A stretch of DNA of 64,000 bases from Astropecten irregularis. Lineage: Eukaryota; Echinodermata; Asteroidea; Paxillosida; Astropectinidae. Under the pieces are notes generated by a model, which made no database searches, was not told the origin of the DNA, and saw only the letters and a list, made by a program, of their open reading frames with translations. Location of the stretch: NCBI GenBank assembly GCA_963971285.1, contig OZ020263.1, positions 3,348,001 to 3,412,000 of the forward strand. The letters run 5' to 3'. Position 1 is the stretch's first letter. Each line of letters opens with the position of its first letter. Made by a program: the position numbers and the translations under genes. Below, in pieces: positions 32,101-43,420 of this stretch.

Positions 32101-34915
32101 CATTCACCAAGTAGTATAGAGAGTTCCCATTCATGTTTGTGATGTACTACAATGCCCAACCTCTCTTTTTCGTGTCTTGGAAGGTAAAATAAAACCCACC
32201 GCCGATTACCACCGCGGGGCGCTCAAGGTAGAAGGAGAGGTGAATAGGACAAACACGGAAATGACGAGATTTTTCATTAAGTCGTCGCTTCAACTCGGCC
32301 GTCTAATCCTCCGAGGAGACGGGCTGGGCCTCTCGGCTAGATCGCGGTAAAGCTGTTGATGACACCCAAAACACCTTGTCTGTTCATGAAACAGCCGTCA
32401 CCTCTTACACTCAGTCCAAAACGCATCGCGATGGAATCGGCCTAATTACGAAACGAGACGGCAGGAAAAGTTAAAGAATTATTTCTAAATTAAAGCTTTG
32501 ATTTGTTTTGTTTTTTAACAAAACAATCCGACAAACACAAGAGAAGTTTCTGAATATGTCCAATCACGTTCATGACTTTAACCGATCAGAGCTGTCGTTT
32601 CAGGGCCACCGTAGACAATTTTGTTCATTAATTTTAACGATCTGTAAATACAAATGTGAAATATTCTTAATAAGCATTTATCCCGATACTGACAAATTTG
32701 CCATACATGTTTTACCATTCGTTAAATGTTCCATCAAAATCCAATTAATTAGGTAAGGAAAAAAAATCAAGTTTGCCTTAGGCATATGAAGGTTTCCAAT
32801 GATTATTGTTGTTGTTTTTTTCAATTCTGTCTTCGAACGATTTTTCATAATTGCCTATTCTTCCCTAACAATAATCATCGGAGGATCATCGCTCAATAAT
32901 TTGTCCATTTAAGGAAAAAAAAATTCTTTTGAATTTGTTTACCAGAAAAAAATACTCCAATAACTATATCACGGCAGTGATCATGGATGGAGTTAAAATT
33001 TGATGTAAAAACCAACATCGGGTACTCTTCCGCTGTTGAAGGTCGTTCTTACTAAGAGCACGGACCCAAACAACATTCTCACGAACTTCAGACAACTCCG
33101 AGATGGTACCGGCCGAGGCCTCCCCTTAGTACCCTCGGCTTCCGTTTTTGTAGTCATCTCCAAATTTGACTAGATTTCAAGAGCAAAGAAAAATCTTCTA
33201 TATAAGAGTATTCTCTTACACAGTGACTCTTCGAATCTTGTGATCATCTTGTGTACATGTTACACATTTTTTATTTCCTCGCGAAGATGATGTCAATTTC
33301 TGTCTTCAGGTCACGTATAATATCCATAATTCTATAAACGTTAAAGGCTTTAACCCTATTTCTATGAAATCTCTTATGAAAAGATATACAAATGATTACT
33401 TTGCTATTTTAATAGTGAGGCTGTTTTCGTCATTGTCTACCTTACACCATCACAAAACCGTCCCTGAATTTGGCAATAACTTGAAACCATTTGCCAATTT
33501 CCGACCAATCCATTTCATTCACAACTGAAGAATAAAACAAAGACGAAAGATGCAATTTGTTATGGGGGAAACCACAATTTTTTCTAAATTATGAATCTAG
33601 AAATTGTGCACGCTAAATCACATGTGTTCGTATTAATGTTGGAGCCACGGTCTACGTGTTCAACATACAGGCACGTAGAACTCCCACAAGCCGCGGCTGA
33701 CCTTCAGTCAAATGCTGTTTACCAATTGTCATTGTGATTTGTCATAATGATAATACAGATTATGTACGACGTTTGATAGTGAGAATCCTTATCTTCCAAT
33801 GATTATGGATAAGGCTGTTTTCTGATTTCACTGCTTCCCAAACTTGTTTACCGGAAGTTCTGTCTCCATTCTTGCTTAATTTTTTTAACTCTAGGCCAAG
33901 AAAAGCCAAGGGCACATTTTTTGTTCATGCTTCTTAGTTGACCTTGCCACACACGCTGCTTATGACATCCCCAGACTGAAAAAAAAAAAAACTCAATCCC
34001 CCCCCCCAAAAAAAAAATCGGTCGTATACCATCAACACAACCGCCATCAGCAGTTGTGCCGATAGTGTTTTCACTTCCGAATTTCAGTCGGGCGTCTAGA
34101 GAACGTCGTTCGCTCGACGACAGAAAAAGAAAAACAAGAACTTTCCCATCCCGAGATAGAACCCGTGGAACAACACGACTCGCCCCGCCGTCGTTTGGAC
34201 AAACTGACCCGTGTACTTTCCCCGCCGCGCCCTTTGACACTGTTTTCCTTTCCGTGGCTTCCCCCGTGTTCCCCGGCTAGTTCCACGGCGGTAAACCACC
34301 CCCTCCCCCTTTCTATTTCCGCTGAAACCAAGTACTCGCGTTGAAATACGAATGAACAGAAAATACGAGACAGAGAGAGAAAAAATCTAAACATCGAAAA
34401 AAGGAAAATGAACTTCACTTCTGATTGGTCCAACACAGCTGCTTTAAGTAATAGCAAACAGTTACTGCGGCTATGGCGGCGCAGAGAAAACAAAAAACAA
34501 GGGGGGGATGGTGGAATATTAAGACACGACCGCGCGGATAAATAAGACATTGGAAGGGCGAAGACGGACGCGAGTTTTCAGCAGCAGGGCAGCTGGGTTG
34601 AAAAGCCCCTGGCTAAGAGTCTCCAATCCCGCTCCCAATGATCATACCAGATATTCCCCACATCGCACTGTATAGAGGTTCTCCTCATATTAAGGGGAGG
34701 GAGCCGGTTACATTACAAACGCGCCAAGTATTGAAATAGAGACCCCCTTTTTTTTGACGGCTGAAATTAAGTGTACGGAAGCCAAGATGTGACACACTGA
34801 AGAAGAATCGCGAGTTTAAGGAGAACAATCTTCCGTGGTTTGACGTTATTCGTCATTTCTTATATGGGTGTGCACACTTTCAATTGTGGACGAATTAGAC
34901 AAATCGTGTAGCATT
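32101..34915. other. Unannotated stretch
   Basis: Unique DNA. A CpG-rich patch at 34060-34300 is covered by overlapping frames on both strands (159 and 130 codons minus, 74 plus), none with a recognisable motif. Homopolymer A and C runs lie at 33979-34016. Confidence 0.4.
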
Positions 34916-35244
34916 TTTGAGAAATTCTCTCATGTTTGCTAAATCTTACAAAAGTGTCATCGTGTGAAAGGACACCAATGCCTGAGAGTGACCGACGTCC
35001 CTAGTGAATCCTTAAGAGATTTTTAAAAGCCTTTTCACACGACGCCAAAAAAAACTCTCAACCATTGAGAAATTCTCTCATGGATCAGTGGACCTCGGTC
35101 AAAATCTCTCAAGGATTCACTAGGGACGTCGGTCACTCTCAAGTATTGGTGTCCTTTCACACAATGACACTTTTGTAAGATTTCGCAACCATGAGAGAAT
35201 TTCTCAATGGTTGAGAGTTTTTGTTAGCGTCGTGTGAAACGGCC
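34916..35244. mobile_element. Composite foldback element
   Basis: There are two overlapping inverted-repeat pairs. The outer TIR pair is 35028-35083 (CCTTTTCACACGACGCC through ACCATTGAGAAATTCTCTCA) with 35190-35244 (ATGAGAGAATTTCTCAATGG through GCGTCGTGTGAAACGGCC). In addition 34916-35023 is an inverted copy of 35101-35215, including GTGACCGACGTCCCTAGTGA and its inverse. A complete TIR element therefore appears to be joined to an inverted partial copy of itself. Confidence 0.8.
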
Positions 35245-35946
35245 TATAGAATGTATACTGTAATACGTCTAGACACTGCACAGCGAAGCATAGAACATCA
35301 CGTAGAAAAAAAACACAACCCCAACACACATAAAACAGAAGTTAATTATTGAGCAATTCTATACTGATTGGGAATGAATAATACAGACGACCAAATCCAC
35401 TGCAGTAAGACGCCTCAAAATACATTCAAAATTCGAGAAAATTTCTTTTAATTGCCAGCCTGTTTTAACGACCCAACCGACATTAACACAAACCAAATTC
35501 ATGCAAGTCGCAATGTCTCCTCGCAGCCATCGTAGCAATATAAAGCTGCATTTATTGAGATGGCTTGCATTATGACCGCACGTTGAGCCGTCTTTATCTC
35601 TTTTTGATCCGATAGTTCCACCGATACATCTGCCTCCGTTCTCGATGAGATGAACCGGGGGACAATTTGGATTTGGGTTTGGGTAGAGAACGGAAGCTTT
35701 ATAAGGGAGCTGGTTTATCCATCTTGCGGGCAGGGGCGAATGTCAGCCAAATGTTTAGGGGTGATTTTAATGGAATTTAAGACGGAATCCTGGTTTATTT
35801 TTCGACATGAATGCGCGGTCTTGTCTAATTAAGTCTTAACGATCCTTCCAAAGTGAGTTTTTTTTATGAGATGAAGAGAAATGAAAACCGCTGAAGCTGT
35901 ACAATGCATAATCGTGTTCTACGTGTATTGGTACGTGGTCTTCATT
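35245..35946. other. Unannotated stretch
   Basis: Unique AT-rich DNA. Nothing recognised. Confidence 0.4.
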
Positions 35947-36373
35947 GTGCCGTGTTGTGTTGTGTTGTGTTGTGTTGTGTTGTGTTGTGTTGTGTTGTGT
36001 TGTGTTGTGTTGTGTTGTGTTGTGTTGTGTTGTGTTGTGTTGTGTTGTGTTGTGTTGTGTTGTGCCGTGTTGTGTTGTGCCGTGTTGTGTTGTGTTGTGT
36101 TGTGTTGTGTTGTGTTGTGTTGTGTTGTGTTGTGTTGTGTTGTGTTGTGTTGTGTTGTGTTGTGTTGTGTTGTGTTGTGTTGTGTTGTGTTGTGTTGTGC
36201 CGTGTTGTGTTGTGTTGTGTTGTGTTGTGTTGTGTTGTGCTGTGCTGTGCCGTGCTGTGCTGTGCCGTGCCGTGCCGTGCAGTACCGTTCTGTGCCGTGC
36301 CGTGCCGTGCCGTGCCGTGCTGTGCTGTGCTGTGCTGTGCTGTGCCGTGACGTGTGCTTTGCCGTACTGTGCC
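35947..36373. repeat. GTGTT/GTGCY pentanucleotide array, block 1
   Basis: About 60 pure GTGTT units with three GTGCC interruptions (near 36064, 36079 and 36199) pass abruptly near 36238 into GTGCT and GTGCC units. The plus strand is almost free of A for 300 bp. All six frames stay open only because of the repeat. Confidence 0.97.
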
Positions 36374-37148
36374 ACGGACTTACCATTGTAATGAATCGTG
36401 TATTGTTCTAGAACCCATTTTGAGTATTCACAAGTATTTCTCTGCAAATTTCTTTACCCATATTGAGGAAATCCCAGTTTTCCCATATAAACTGAGTTCA
36501 AAACCCGTTTTATTCTTACATCTCGTCCACTCAAGTAGCTTTTCTTGATCGCATCATTCTAAATCCATTAAGGATTAAGCTTAAAAGCTTCGCGTTTCAC
36601 TCGTGTGTGTTTTTATACGACTGATCCACTTCATGTACTCCCACATGGAAGGAAGATGTTGGTGTATCTGCATAAGCCCAAGGGCAACCGTGGGTGTCAG
36701 TAATTATCAACAGGCACAAGTTTCACATCATGAGAGGCCGAGGGGGGCATCGCGGACGATTTAAGCGGCCGGGTTTCCTCGCAGGTTATCGCACTCTTAA
36801 CTAATAATCCTCGGTTTGCAACCGACAGTGATCACTGTCAGTTTAAGGTATGGGAGGGATGATCAAGCTCGATGCCGAGTTTTGATTAAAGGTTCCCCCC
36901 TCAACTCAACCTGTTGGGGGTACTTTCTCGTTGGGGTGAGTAGAGGTAGAAGGTGATTTAGAAGGAAATTCGGGCACCGGTACTGTTTGGCTTTCTTGAA
37001 ATCTCTTAGATTTTGAAAGGGCTTACGCGGGATGTATGGGATGAAGCTTGGTGCTTCTGTTGTGGATGGATTTGTAGCAACTGAATGAAATAATGGTGGA
37101 ATATGGCGTGCTATTCGCCCAATTGTTAATACAACTGTAATTCTGTCT
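36374..37148. other. Unannotated spacer between pentamer arrays
   Basis: Unique DNA. Nothing recognised. Confidence 0.4.
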
Positions 37149-37630
37149 TGTGTGCTGTTGTGTGCAATGCGGTGTGTTGTGTTGTGCTGTGCTGTGCTGT
37201 GCTGTGCTGTGCTGTGTTGTGCTGTGCCGTGCCGTGCTGTGCTGTGCCCTGCTTTGCTTTGCTTTACTTTGCTTTGCTATGCTATGCTGCGCTGCGCTGT
37301 GCTGTGCTGTGCCGTGCTGTGCTGTGCTCTGCTGTGTCAGTGTGCTGTGCTGTGCTGTGCCATGCTGTACCATGCTGTGCCATGCTGTGCTGTGCTGTGC
37401 TGTGCTGTGCTGTGCTGTGCTGTGCTGTGCTGTGCTGTGTCAGTGTGCTGTGCTGTGATGTGCTGTGCTGTGCTGTGCTGTGCTGTGTCAGTGTGCTGTG
37501 CTGTGCTGTGATGTGCTGTGCTGTGCTGTGCTGTGCTGTGCTGTGCTGTGCTGTAATGTGTTGTAATGTGCTTTGCTGTGCCCTGCTGTGCTCTGCTCAG
37601 TTCGGTCCTGCTGTGCTCAGCTCTGGTGGG
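37149..37630. repeat. GTGCT pentanucleotide array, block 2
   Basis: Mostly GTGCT units with GTGCC, TTGCT, ATGCT and CTGCT variants. A higher-order marker TGTGTCAGTGTGCT recurs near 37335, 37438 and 37485. Same strand and period as block 1, 0.8 kb away. Confidence 0.97.
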
Positions 37631-37860
37631 CGTGACCATCCATTACTCTGTTGTGCCGACCCGTGCCATTAAAAGTACTTCGGCAAGTCCTGTATATATG
37701 TTGAGGTTAGGTTTGACAGTAATCCTGACTTTGTCAGATAACTGATTACAACAATTCCTGTTGTATACATTTATGATGCAATGTCTACGGCTGTGAGGAA
37801 ATTTCTCTAATCCTACCACGCCCATCCATGTCAAGTAGGGTGGGTGGACGTGAAGTGGCT
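37631..37860. other. Short unannotated stretch
   Basis: Nothing recognised. Confidence 0.3.
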
Positions 37861-37983
37861 GAGGCCGTGTTCAAAACTGGCTTCTAGAGCTACGGCTAGG
37901 TCTATTGTCTTGGTGTCTCAGCGTATTTCCAATGGAGCGAAGACCTAGACCTAGCTCTAGAAAACAGATTCGGATGCAGCCTC
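37861..37983. mobile_element. Small foldback element (~120 bp)
   Basis: The left arm has GAGGCCGTGTTC, GGCTTCTAGAGCTA and GGCTAGGTCTA. The right arm is the imperfect inverse: TAGACCTAGCTCTAGAA, then GATTCGGATGCAGCCTC. It ends within 20 bp of the CTCF-like site at 38001. Confidence 0.6.
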
Positions 37984-38000
37984 TCAGAATGACGCAATTA

Positions 38001-38190
38001 CAGCGCCCCCTAGATGCAAACATCCAATGACGTCATGATTTCTCATAAACTCATAATGAGTATCTTCTGAAGCCACCACTGTTGGTGAGTGATGGAGAAT
38101 ATCATGAGAGCTAAGTTCCTCGGATGTTCTCCTTAGATATGAGTCCAAAATGCATTTGGAGAATTTAAGTTGGCCGCGTGGTGGCAGCAG
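38001..38190. promoter_or_regulatory. CTCF-like / CRE / CCAAT cluster
   Basis: CAGCGCCCCCTAGATGC at 38001 (minus-strand reading TCTAGGGGGCGCTG) fits the CTCF core. CCGCGTGGTGGCAGCAG at 38174 is an exact match to the classical CCGCGNGGNGGCAG form on the plus strand. Between them lie CCAAT at about 38024 and a perfect CRE palindrome TGACGTCA at 38028. The CTCF-like motifs point away from each other. Binding is untested. Confidence 0.4.
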
Positions 38191-40704
38191 ATATGCTCTT
38201 TGAATTGTGAGCATGCGCAGAAGACATTAAGTGCGACAAGAACGATGAAAACGATCAGATGTTATTGTCGGTATAATAACCATAGCTTTGAATGGAGTTC
38301 TTTGGACTTAAATACAACCAAAAAGGGGCTGTTTTTGGATAGCTTTACCGGTCTGTGGTTAATAACAAGTACAAGGCCGTGGAGATCAGAGTCGTTTATC
38401 CTTCCAGATGCTAAAACTTGGGCGGTCGAGTGCTTGAATGATTTTACACTTGTATTGTACGGTAATAAAATAATTCAGATAAAACCGCTTATTGATTTGG
38501 TGCTTTGTGGTGAAAAGGGCTGTACAGTAGATTATTTATGGTATAGATCGTTCGTCTTGAATCGCTTTGGTTCGAGGTTAGATTGTGCATGGTGTAAAAA
38601 AAAAAAGATTTTTAATTGGTTATTAGACCTACCGTCTTCAAATCTTTGCTGACACATCATCTAGCTTTAAATGTCTGCTTGCTAGTCGGGCCTACAAGTT
38701 GTTGAAAGACTTCCCAGCAATTCCCACCCTTCTCCTCTTACTTACCCCCCTTCTCCCCTGGCCTAGCTACCCTGCCTGGGCCTGCCCTCCCCTCCACTTC
38801 TCGACAGTCTCAGCAACTTTGGCTGGGATTACCGCCTCCAATCATTATCCCGAGCCCTTCTTCCTATCCTAGACAATCCACCCCAAGATGCGTTTAGAGG
38901 AAACCACACTACCCCCCTCCTGTTGCTCACTGTCTAACCTAGATTTTTCTAAGAGACCCCCCTTGCCCCCCTCCACCTCCAACATGGCTCTCCTCTCCAC
39001 TCGAACGATTCGTTCCCCTAGACCTTACGGGGGTGCCCTGTCCTACCCCCCTCGGCGGCCTGGCCACTTGGCTCGGCGTCTCAGCCGATAGCTGGCGGGT
39101 CCTGATCGAAGTTGACATGTAGTTTCCGTTTGTATTTTGCGCGGATTGAGGGGTGTATAGAGTCCGTGATTAGGGGCTAGAGATCGCGGCTTACAGGGCT
39201 GAGCCCAGGCCTGCAAATACAGATTGAGGGGGGTTAAGTATGAAACATCCTTTAAAGTGTTATCAGGGCTGCGACCATTTTCTTCTGTTCTCTAAATGTA
39301 TTTGTTCTTATTTTCCCTTTTCTTGTTTTAAGACCATGAAGTTTCCCTGTTAACCTCATATATGATTCCTAATGAAGTATATACGCCTTATTCACGACGC
39401 ATCTATATTGTCACCTTCCTTGTATACCCGTTTGAAAAGATAACACCAAATCCAAAAAGAAAACGGGTACCAGACTACTTTGAATTTAAGCCTCGGTTGG
39501 ATTGCACTGCTTCAAATTTCAATGAAGGATGCATGCACTGTGGATATAAGGTCTACACTTACATAAAAAACACTGTATTGCACTTTCTTTATTCATGATA
39601 ACCACCAAGTGATCACCAATATTCGTATGTAGCCGGTTGTTTTATTTCATCACTGTGTATTTTCTTTTAATTTTCATCTAAGCGCCGGTACCAACTAACC
39701 AAAGGCTTCGAACTAGGTATAACCCACTACAATAATTATGGCCACCATGTTTTGGACCTACACCTTCAAAAGAAGAACGAAAACACCGTTTTTGTTCGTT
39801 TTTAAGGCGGCGTTACGGTGGGTAATTTTCTAGTTTTTCATGGGAAACCATTCTTCCAAGTTCCCCAGGAGGTCCGGGCACCTTTAAGCGTGTCTCATCC
39901 GGTGAGCTAACCCCGTAAATTCGTCAGCGTTGGGCGGGTCGTGGGGTCGGGCTTTGCCCGGTTGCAGACACCGACATACACTAACCCTTGACGCAATGAC
40001 GGATAGCCACGGGGAGGATTCAAGTGTAATGCTGATTACCTAACCCATATAGTATGATTAAGCCAGTGTTAAAATTAGCAAATGCAACAGAAGACAGAGT
40101 CATTTACATTTCCGTATGGTTCGTTCATATCATTACGGAAGCATATTGCCACCACCAACGTCGTTTCAGCAACATGGTTTTCATGACAATTTTCTTATAT
40201 TGTTTTAAGTTGACATCAATGGGCTTCCGTACTATTTGATATTACCGTTGCTTTGTGTGGTTGTATTTTTATATTTTAAGTTTTTATCTAACAGTTTTAA
40301 GAGTTATTGTCATTTTTCTTAAAATCTTAAATTTCCACACACTTAAAATGTTGTCGGCGTTTTTTAGAATGCGCCTTTTTTGAAAAATATGTTACAAATT
40401 CAACACGTTGTGAACTTGGTGAAAAGATTTCATGTATGCCCTCTAGAAGTTTAATTCATAAATGGCGTAGCAATACTGGTAATGTATTCTGAATTGAAAG
40501 CCATTGACCAAATGCATCGAGTATAAAATAACGTACAACTGGTCCCATTAATAAGAAATATTTTCTATTGAATTGCTCTGTCAAGTTGCAATAATTTTTC
40601 CAGAGTTTCTGAGATTGAGGACCTCCAACCTCGTTCCCAATCGCCTGTTACAATGCTTTACACGGACGCACAAGATTTGCTCATTATTATAGCGATCTTG
40701 TCCC
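38191..40704. other. Unannotated stretch
   Basis: A 135-codon frame from an ATG at about 38246 to 38652 follows the motif cluster but has no recognisable domain. 38690-38960 is CT-rich. A GC-richer patch lies at 39000-39100. No repeats identified. Confidence 0.35.
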
Positions 40705-40850
40705 TAGGATCGATTTCACGAAGCCCTACGATCGATCGTAACTCGAATTACGAAGGATAACCCATCGTATCCTACGTAGGGCAGCAGCAATGCATCATAA
40801 GTCCTACGATTGATAGTAAGTTACGATGAGTTTAGTGAAATCGACTCCTT
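40705..40850 (+). mobile_element. MITE-B, full length
   Basis: Ends GGATCGATTTCACGAAG and TTTAGTGAAATCGACTCC are inverted. Internal pairs include CTACGATCGATCGTAACT against AGTCCTACGATTGATAGTAA, with the turn near GTAGGGCAGCAGCAATGCAT. It is a foldback of about 145 bp without coding sequence. Confidence 0.85.
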
Positions 40851-43157
40851 GTCAATTTTCTCTATGAGCGCTAAAACACGTGTCGTATGAGTTTTTCTCA
40901 GGCAAAGACTCGGTAGTAAAAGTTTCCTAAGAACAGAGATGGTCCCTTCACCGCAATTTATGACCACTCACAGCCGTGCACAAGAGGTTTGTTAACTTGG
41001 GCATGAGCCAACCTGGGTGTCTCCCAAAAATTATTCTGCATGCCCGGGCAAGACGACAAACAACAACGGTTCCTTCTTGGTATAGTCGAGGTGATATCAA
41101 GTTTATTTTTGGTTCGATATTCGCCCCGGGTAAACGCCCAAAAATCTTGACGGGGTGCACCAGGTGGTCGTACCGAACTGTTCCCCCTAGCCTGCCCAGT
41201 CCAGGCCAGCCGCGCCTTGGCACGTAATCACTGATTCCCGGCAAACTGGGAAGATTCATTGCGGTTTGGCACGAAGACAATTATAAAAACCATCTTAAAG
41301 GTGACGAAATTCACAAATAATTATACCTTTTGGTACTCCTGTTAAATTGTTGTACTTCGAATTTGAAGCCTTCACGCTTGCAAGTGTGGGTAACCAATGT
41401 GCTGACTATGTGGCTGATTGGTCAGCTATTTTCTGAACTTAAACCCATTTCAACTGGACAATATTTCAAACTTGGCGAACAAACAGACCAATTGTGGTCA
41501 AAGAAGTTAGGAAATGTTTAATATACAGTATAATCCATTGCAATATACAAATGTTATCAACTTACGTGCATATTAATTAAGTACATATACATATATGCAT
41601 ATTCATGAACTTGTAACACGTGAACGGAGTCTTGTACAATTACAACTTATTGGGAAAGCAACTTGAATCTATTAAACAAGAAGTAGGTCATGATATCATT
41701 GGTGCTAGTTAGTGCGTGACTGATATGACAGGAAGATCTACACACGTAGGAGTGTAAACTGGATGGAGGACAGCAGGGCAGGCCGTGAAAAGGTCATCAT
41801 AGTGCGGCAGACGATATCCACATCTCCTCCCTGTCCATTCCCATCAATTTTCCCGCCAATTTTCTCTTGCTTCTTGTTTTAACCGCCGGCCGGGCGCGCG
41901 CAGGGCTAGGGGGAAGGAGAGCGCGTGAGCACGGCGCTGACAAGCCAGTATCCGGGAAGCTGCTGTCACAGCTCCCTGAGAGGTCGACAACAGCCTTCTT
42001 AGACCCTGAACGACTGACTGGACGTCAGAAGTGTGGAACTGGGGATGTCACGAGATGTTAATTGAACCACCCTCCTTTCCCCTGTACTCCTTTTCCCTAT
42101 CAGAAGAGATCTGCCTTCTAAGTGAGAGGTAAAACAGAGTTTCGGGGTTATTCAAAGTGTATGCAAGTTCGTTTGGTCAGGTTTTGTTCTTGTTAAAACA
42201 GATGATGGACATTTGCTGTCGGTGCCCTGTTCTCTCAAGGTGACGCCCTCTACGTCCTTGGCATAGTCATCCTGATTCTCATGACAAAACACTCTTTCCA
42301 GGTAATGTTCAAGACTTCCCTGTGCTTGCCTTAAGAGAGGACATGAACTGTTGGAACAAAATGTCCCTAACCGATGCTAGATATCTACGTGGACTTAAGA
42401 CTATAACGGATAAACGTCCTTAGTTATGAGTGAATAAGTTTACTTAAACAAAATGACAGCCTTACGATTGGCGTTTTTGGACTGGGAGGGGATTTTGAAT
42501 CTTGATAATGTTTTAAGGGAAGATGGTGTGTGGATTGTAAGTTTTAATTGTAGGTTTTCAATCCAGCAAGTTGAGTTGCTGCCTTCTATTAGTTGGTGGC
42601 AGAGAGCTGGGCCCTATAAGGTGCCATCACGAGGCGTTTTGCCCGCTGACTGAAGTTCGCAACTTGGCACTTTCACCCCGGTATTGGTGACTTCTGCCAC
42701 CGAACGCGACGCTCTCTACCTCCCAGCGGGATGGCTCTTACAAGCCAAAGCTTCCGGGGTTTGGAGAGGTACAACAAATGTGCTGTGTCTGGAGAAGATC
42801 GATCATTCAGTTTCGCCAAGAACTCTTTCTTTATCATTTCCTGAGAAACGTTTTGAATATCTTTAGAATCCAGTCATTTACAACTAGTGTAATGTGTCAG
42901 ATGGATGCAGCAGGTCTCTGCGTGTCAGTCTAGTTGAAGACACGCCCTCAACGGTCCTTACGTAATCAATATCCTTCGATGTCATGGCTATATAATCGAA
43001 TTCGCATCTCAGCAGCGTGTTACGCATTTCGTATCCTTGATGTCCATAGTCATATCATGATTGATCCAATGGAAGCTTTCGTAATTTGTATATTTTCCTA
43101 TTTACTCGACTTCGTTTTGGTTTATTCTGCTCTTTTCTTTATACATTATTTGTTATT
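40851..43157. other. Unannotated stretch
   Basis: Includes a CpG-rich patch at 41880-41990 preceded by AATTTTCCCGCCAATTTTC (about 41848, E2F/CCAAT-like). Frames at 40948-41280 (-), 41867-42061 (+) and 42453-42653 (+) are unrecognised. Confidence 0.35.
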
Positions 43158-43420
43158 ATGTGGATCGGTTTGCGGAAACACCAAGTAAGAATCGTTCGTA
43201 CTTTCCCACTTCTATTTCGTTCGCACTTCTCGTAAGGTCTCAACGTTTCGACTAGCCTGCTCTAGTCCTCATCAGGAGACCCTCTAGAGCAGGCTAGTCG
43301 AAGCGTTGAGACCTTACGAGAAGTGCGAACGAAATAGAAATGCGAAAGTACGAACAATTCTTACATGGTGTTTCCGCAAACCGATCCACATACTAATTGT
43401 CACCATGCGAAGCCTCAAAT
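43158..43420. mobile_element. Family C inverted dimer, best hammerhead-like copy
   Basis: Two ~120 bp arms are inverted about 43282. On the minus strand 43236-43281 is the most complete module: GGTCTC, CTGATGA, one G, GACTAG-AGCAGG-CTAGTC, GAAA, CGTT, GAGACC. Stems I and II both pair fully. The plus-strand arm keeps CTAGAGCAGGCTAG and GAGACC, but GAAAC has become GAAGC and the CTGATGA half is missing at the junction. Outer ends match those at 22.5 and 30.6 kb (ATGTGGATCGGTTTGCGGAA and its inverse). Confidence 0.8.

Noticed and set aside
34071..34550. 159-codon minus frame
   Set aside because: Several frames overlap here, with Ser/Arg/Phe-rich composition and no domain.
35836..36447. Open frames of 148-203 codons in all directions over the pentamer array
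   Set aside because: They exist because GTGYY units contain no stops in any phase. No flanking unique coding sequence.
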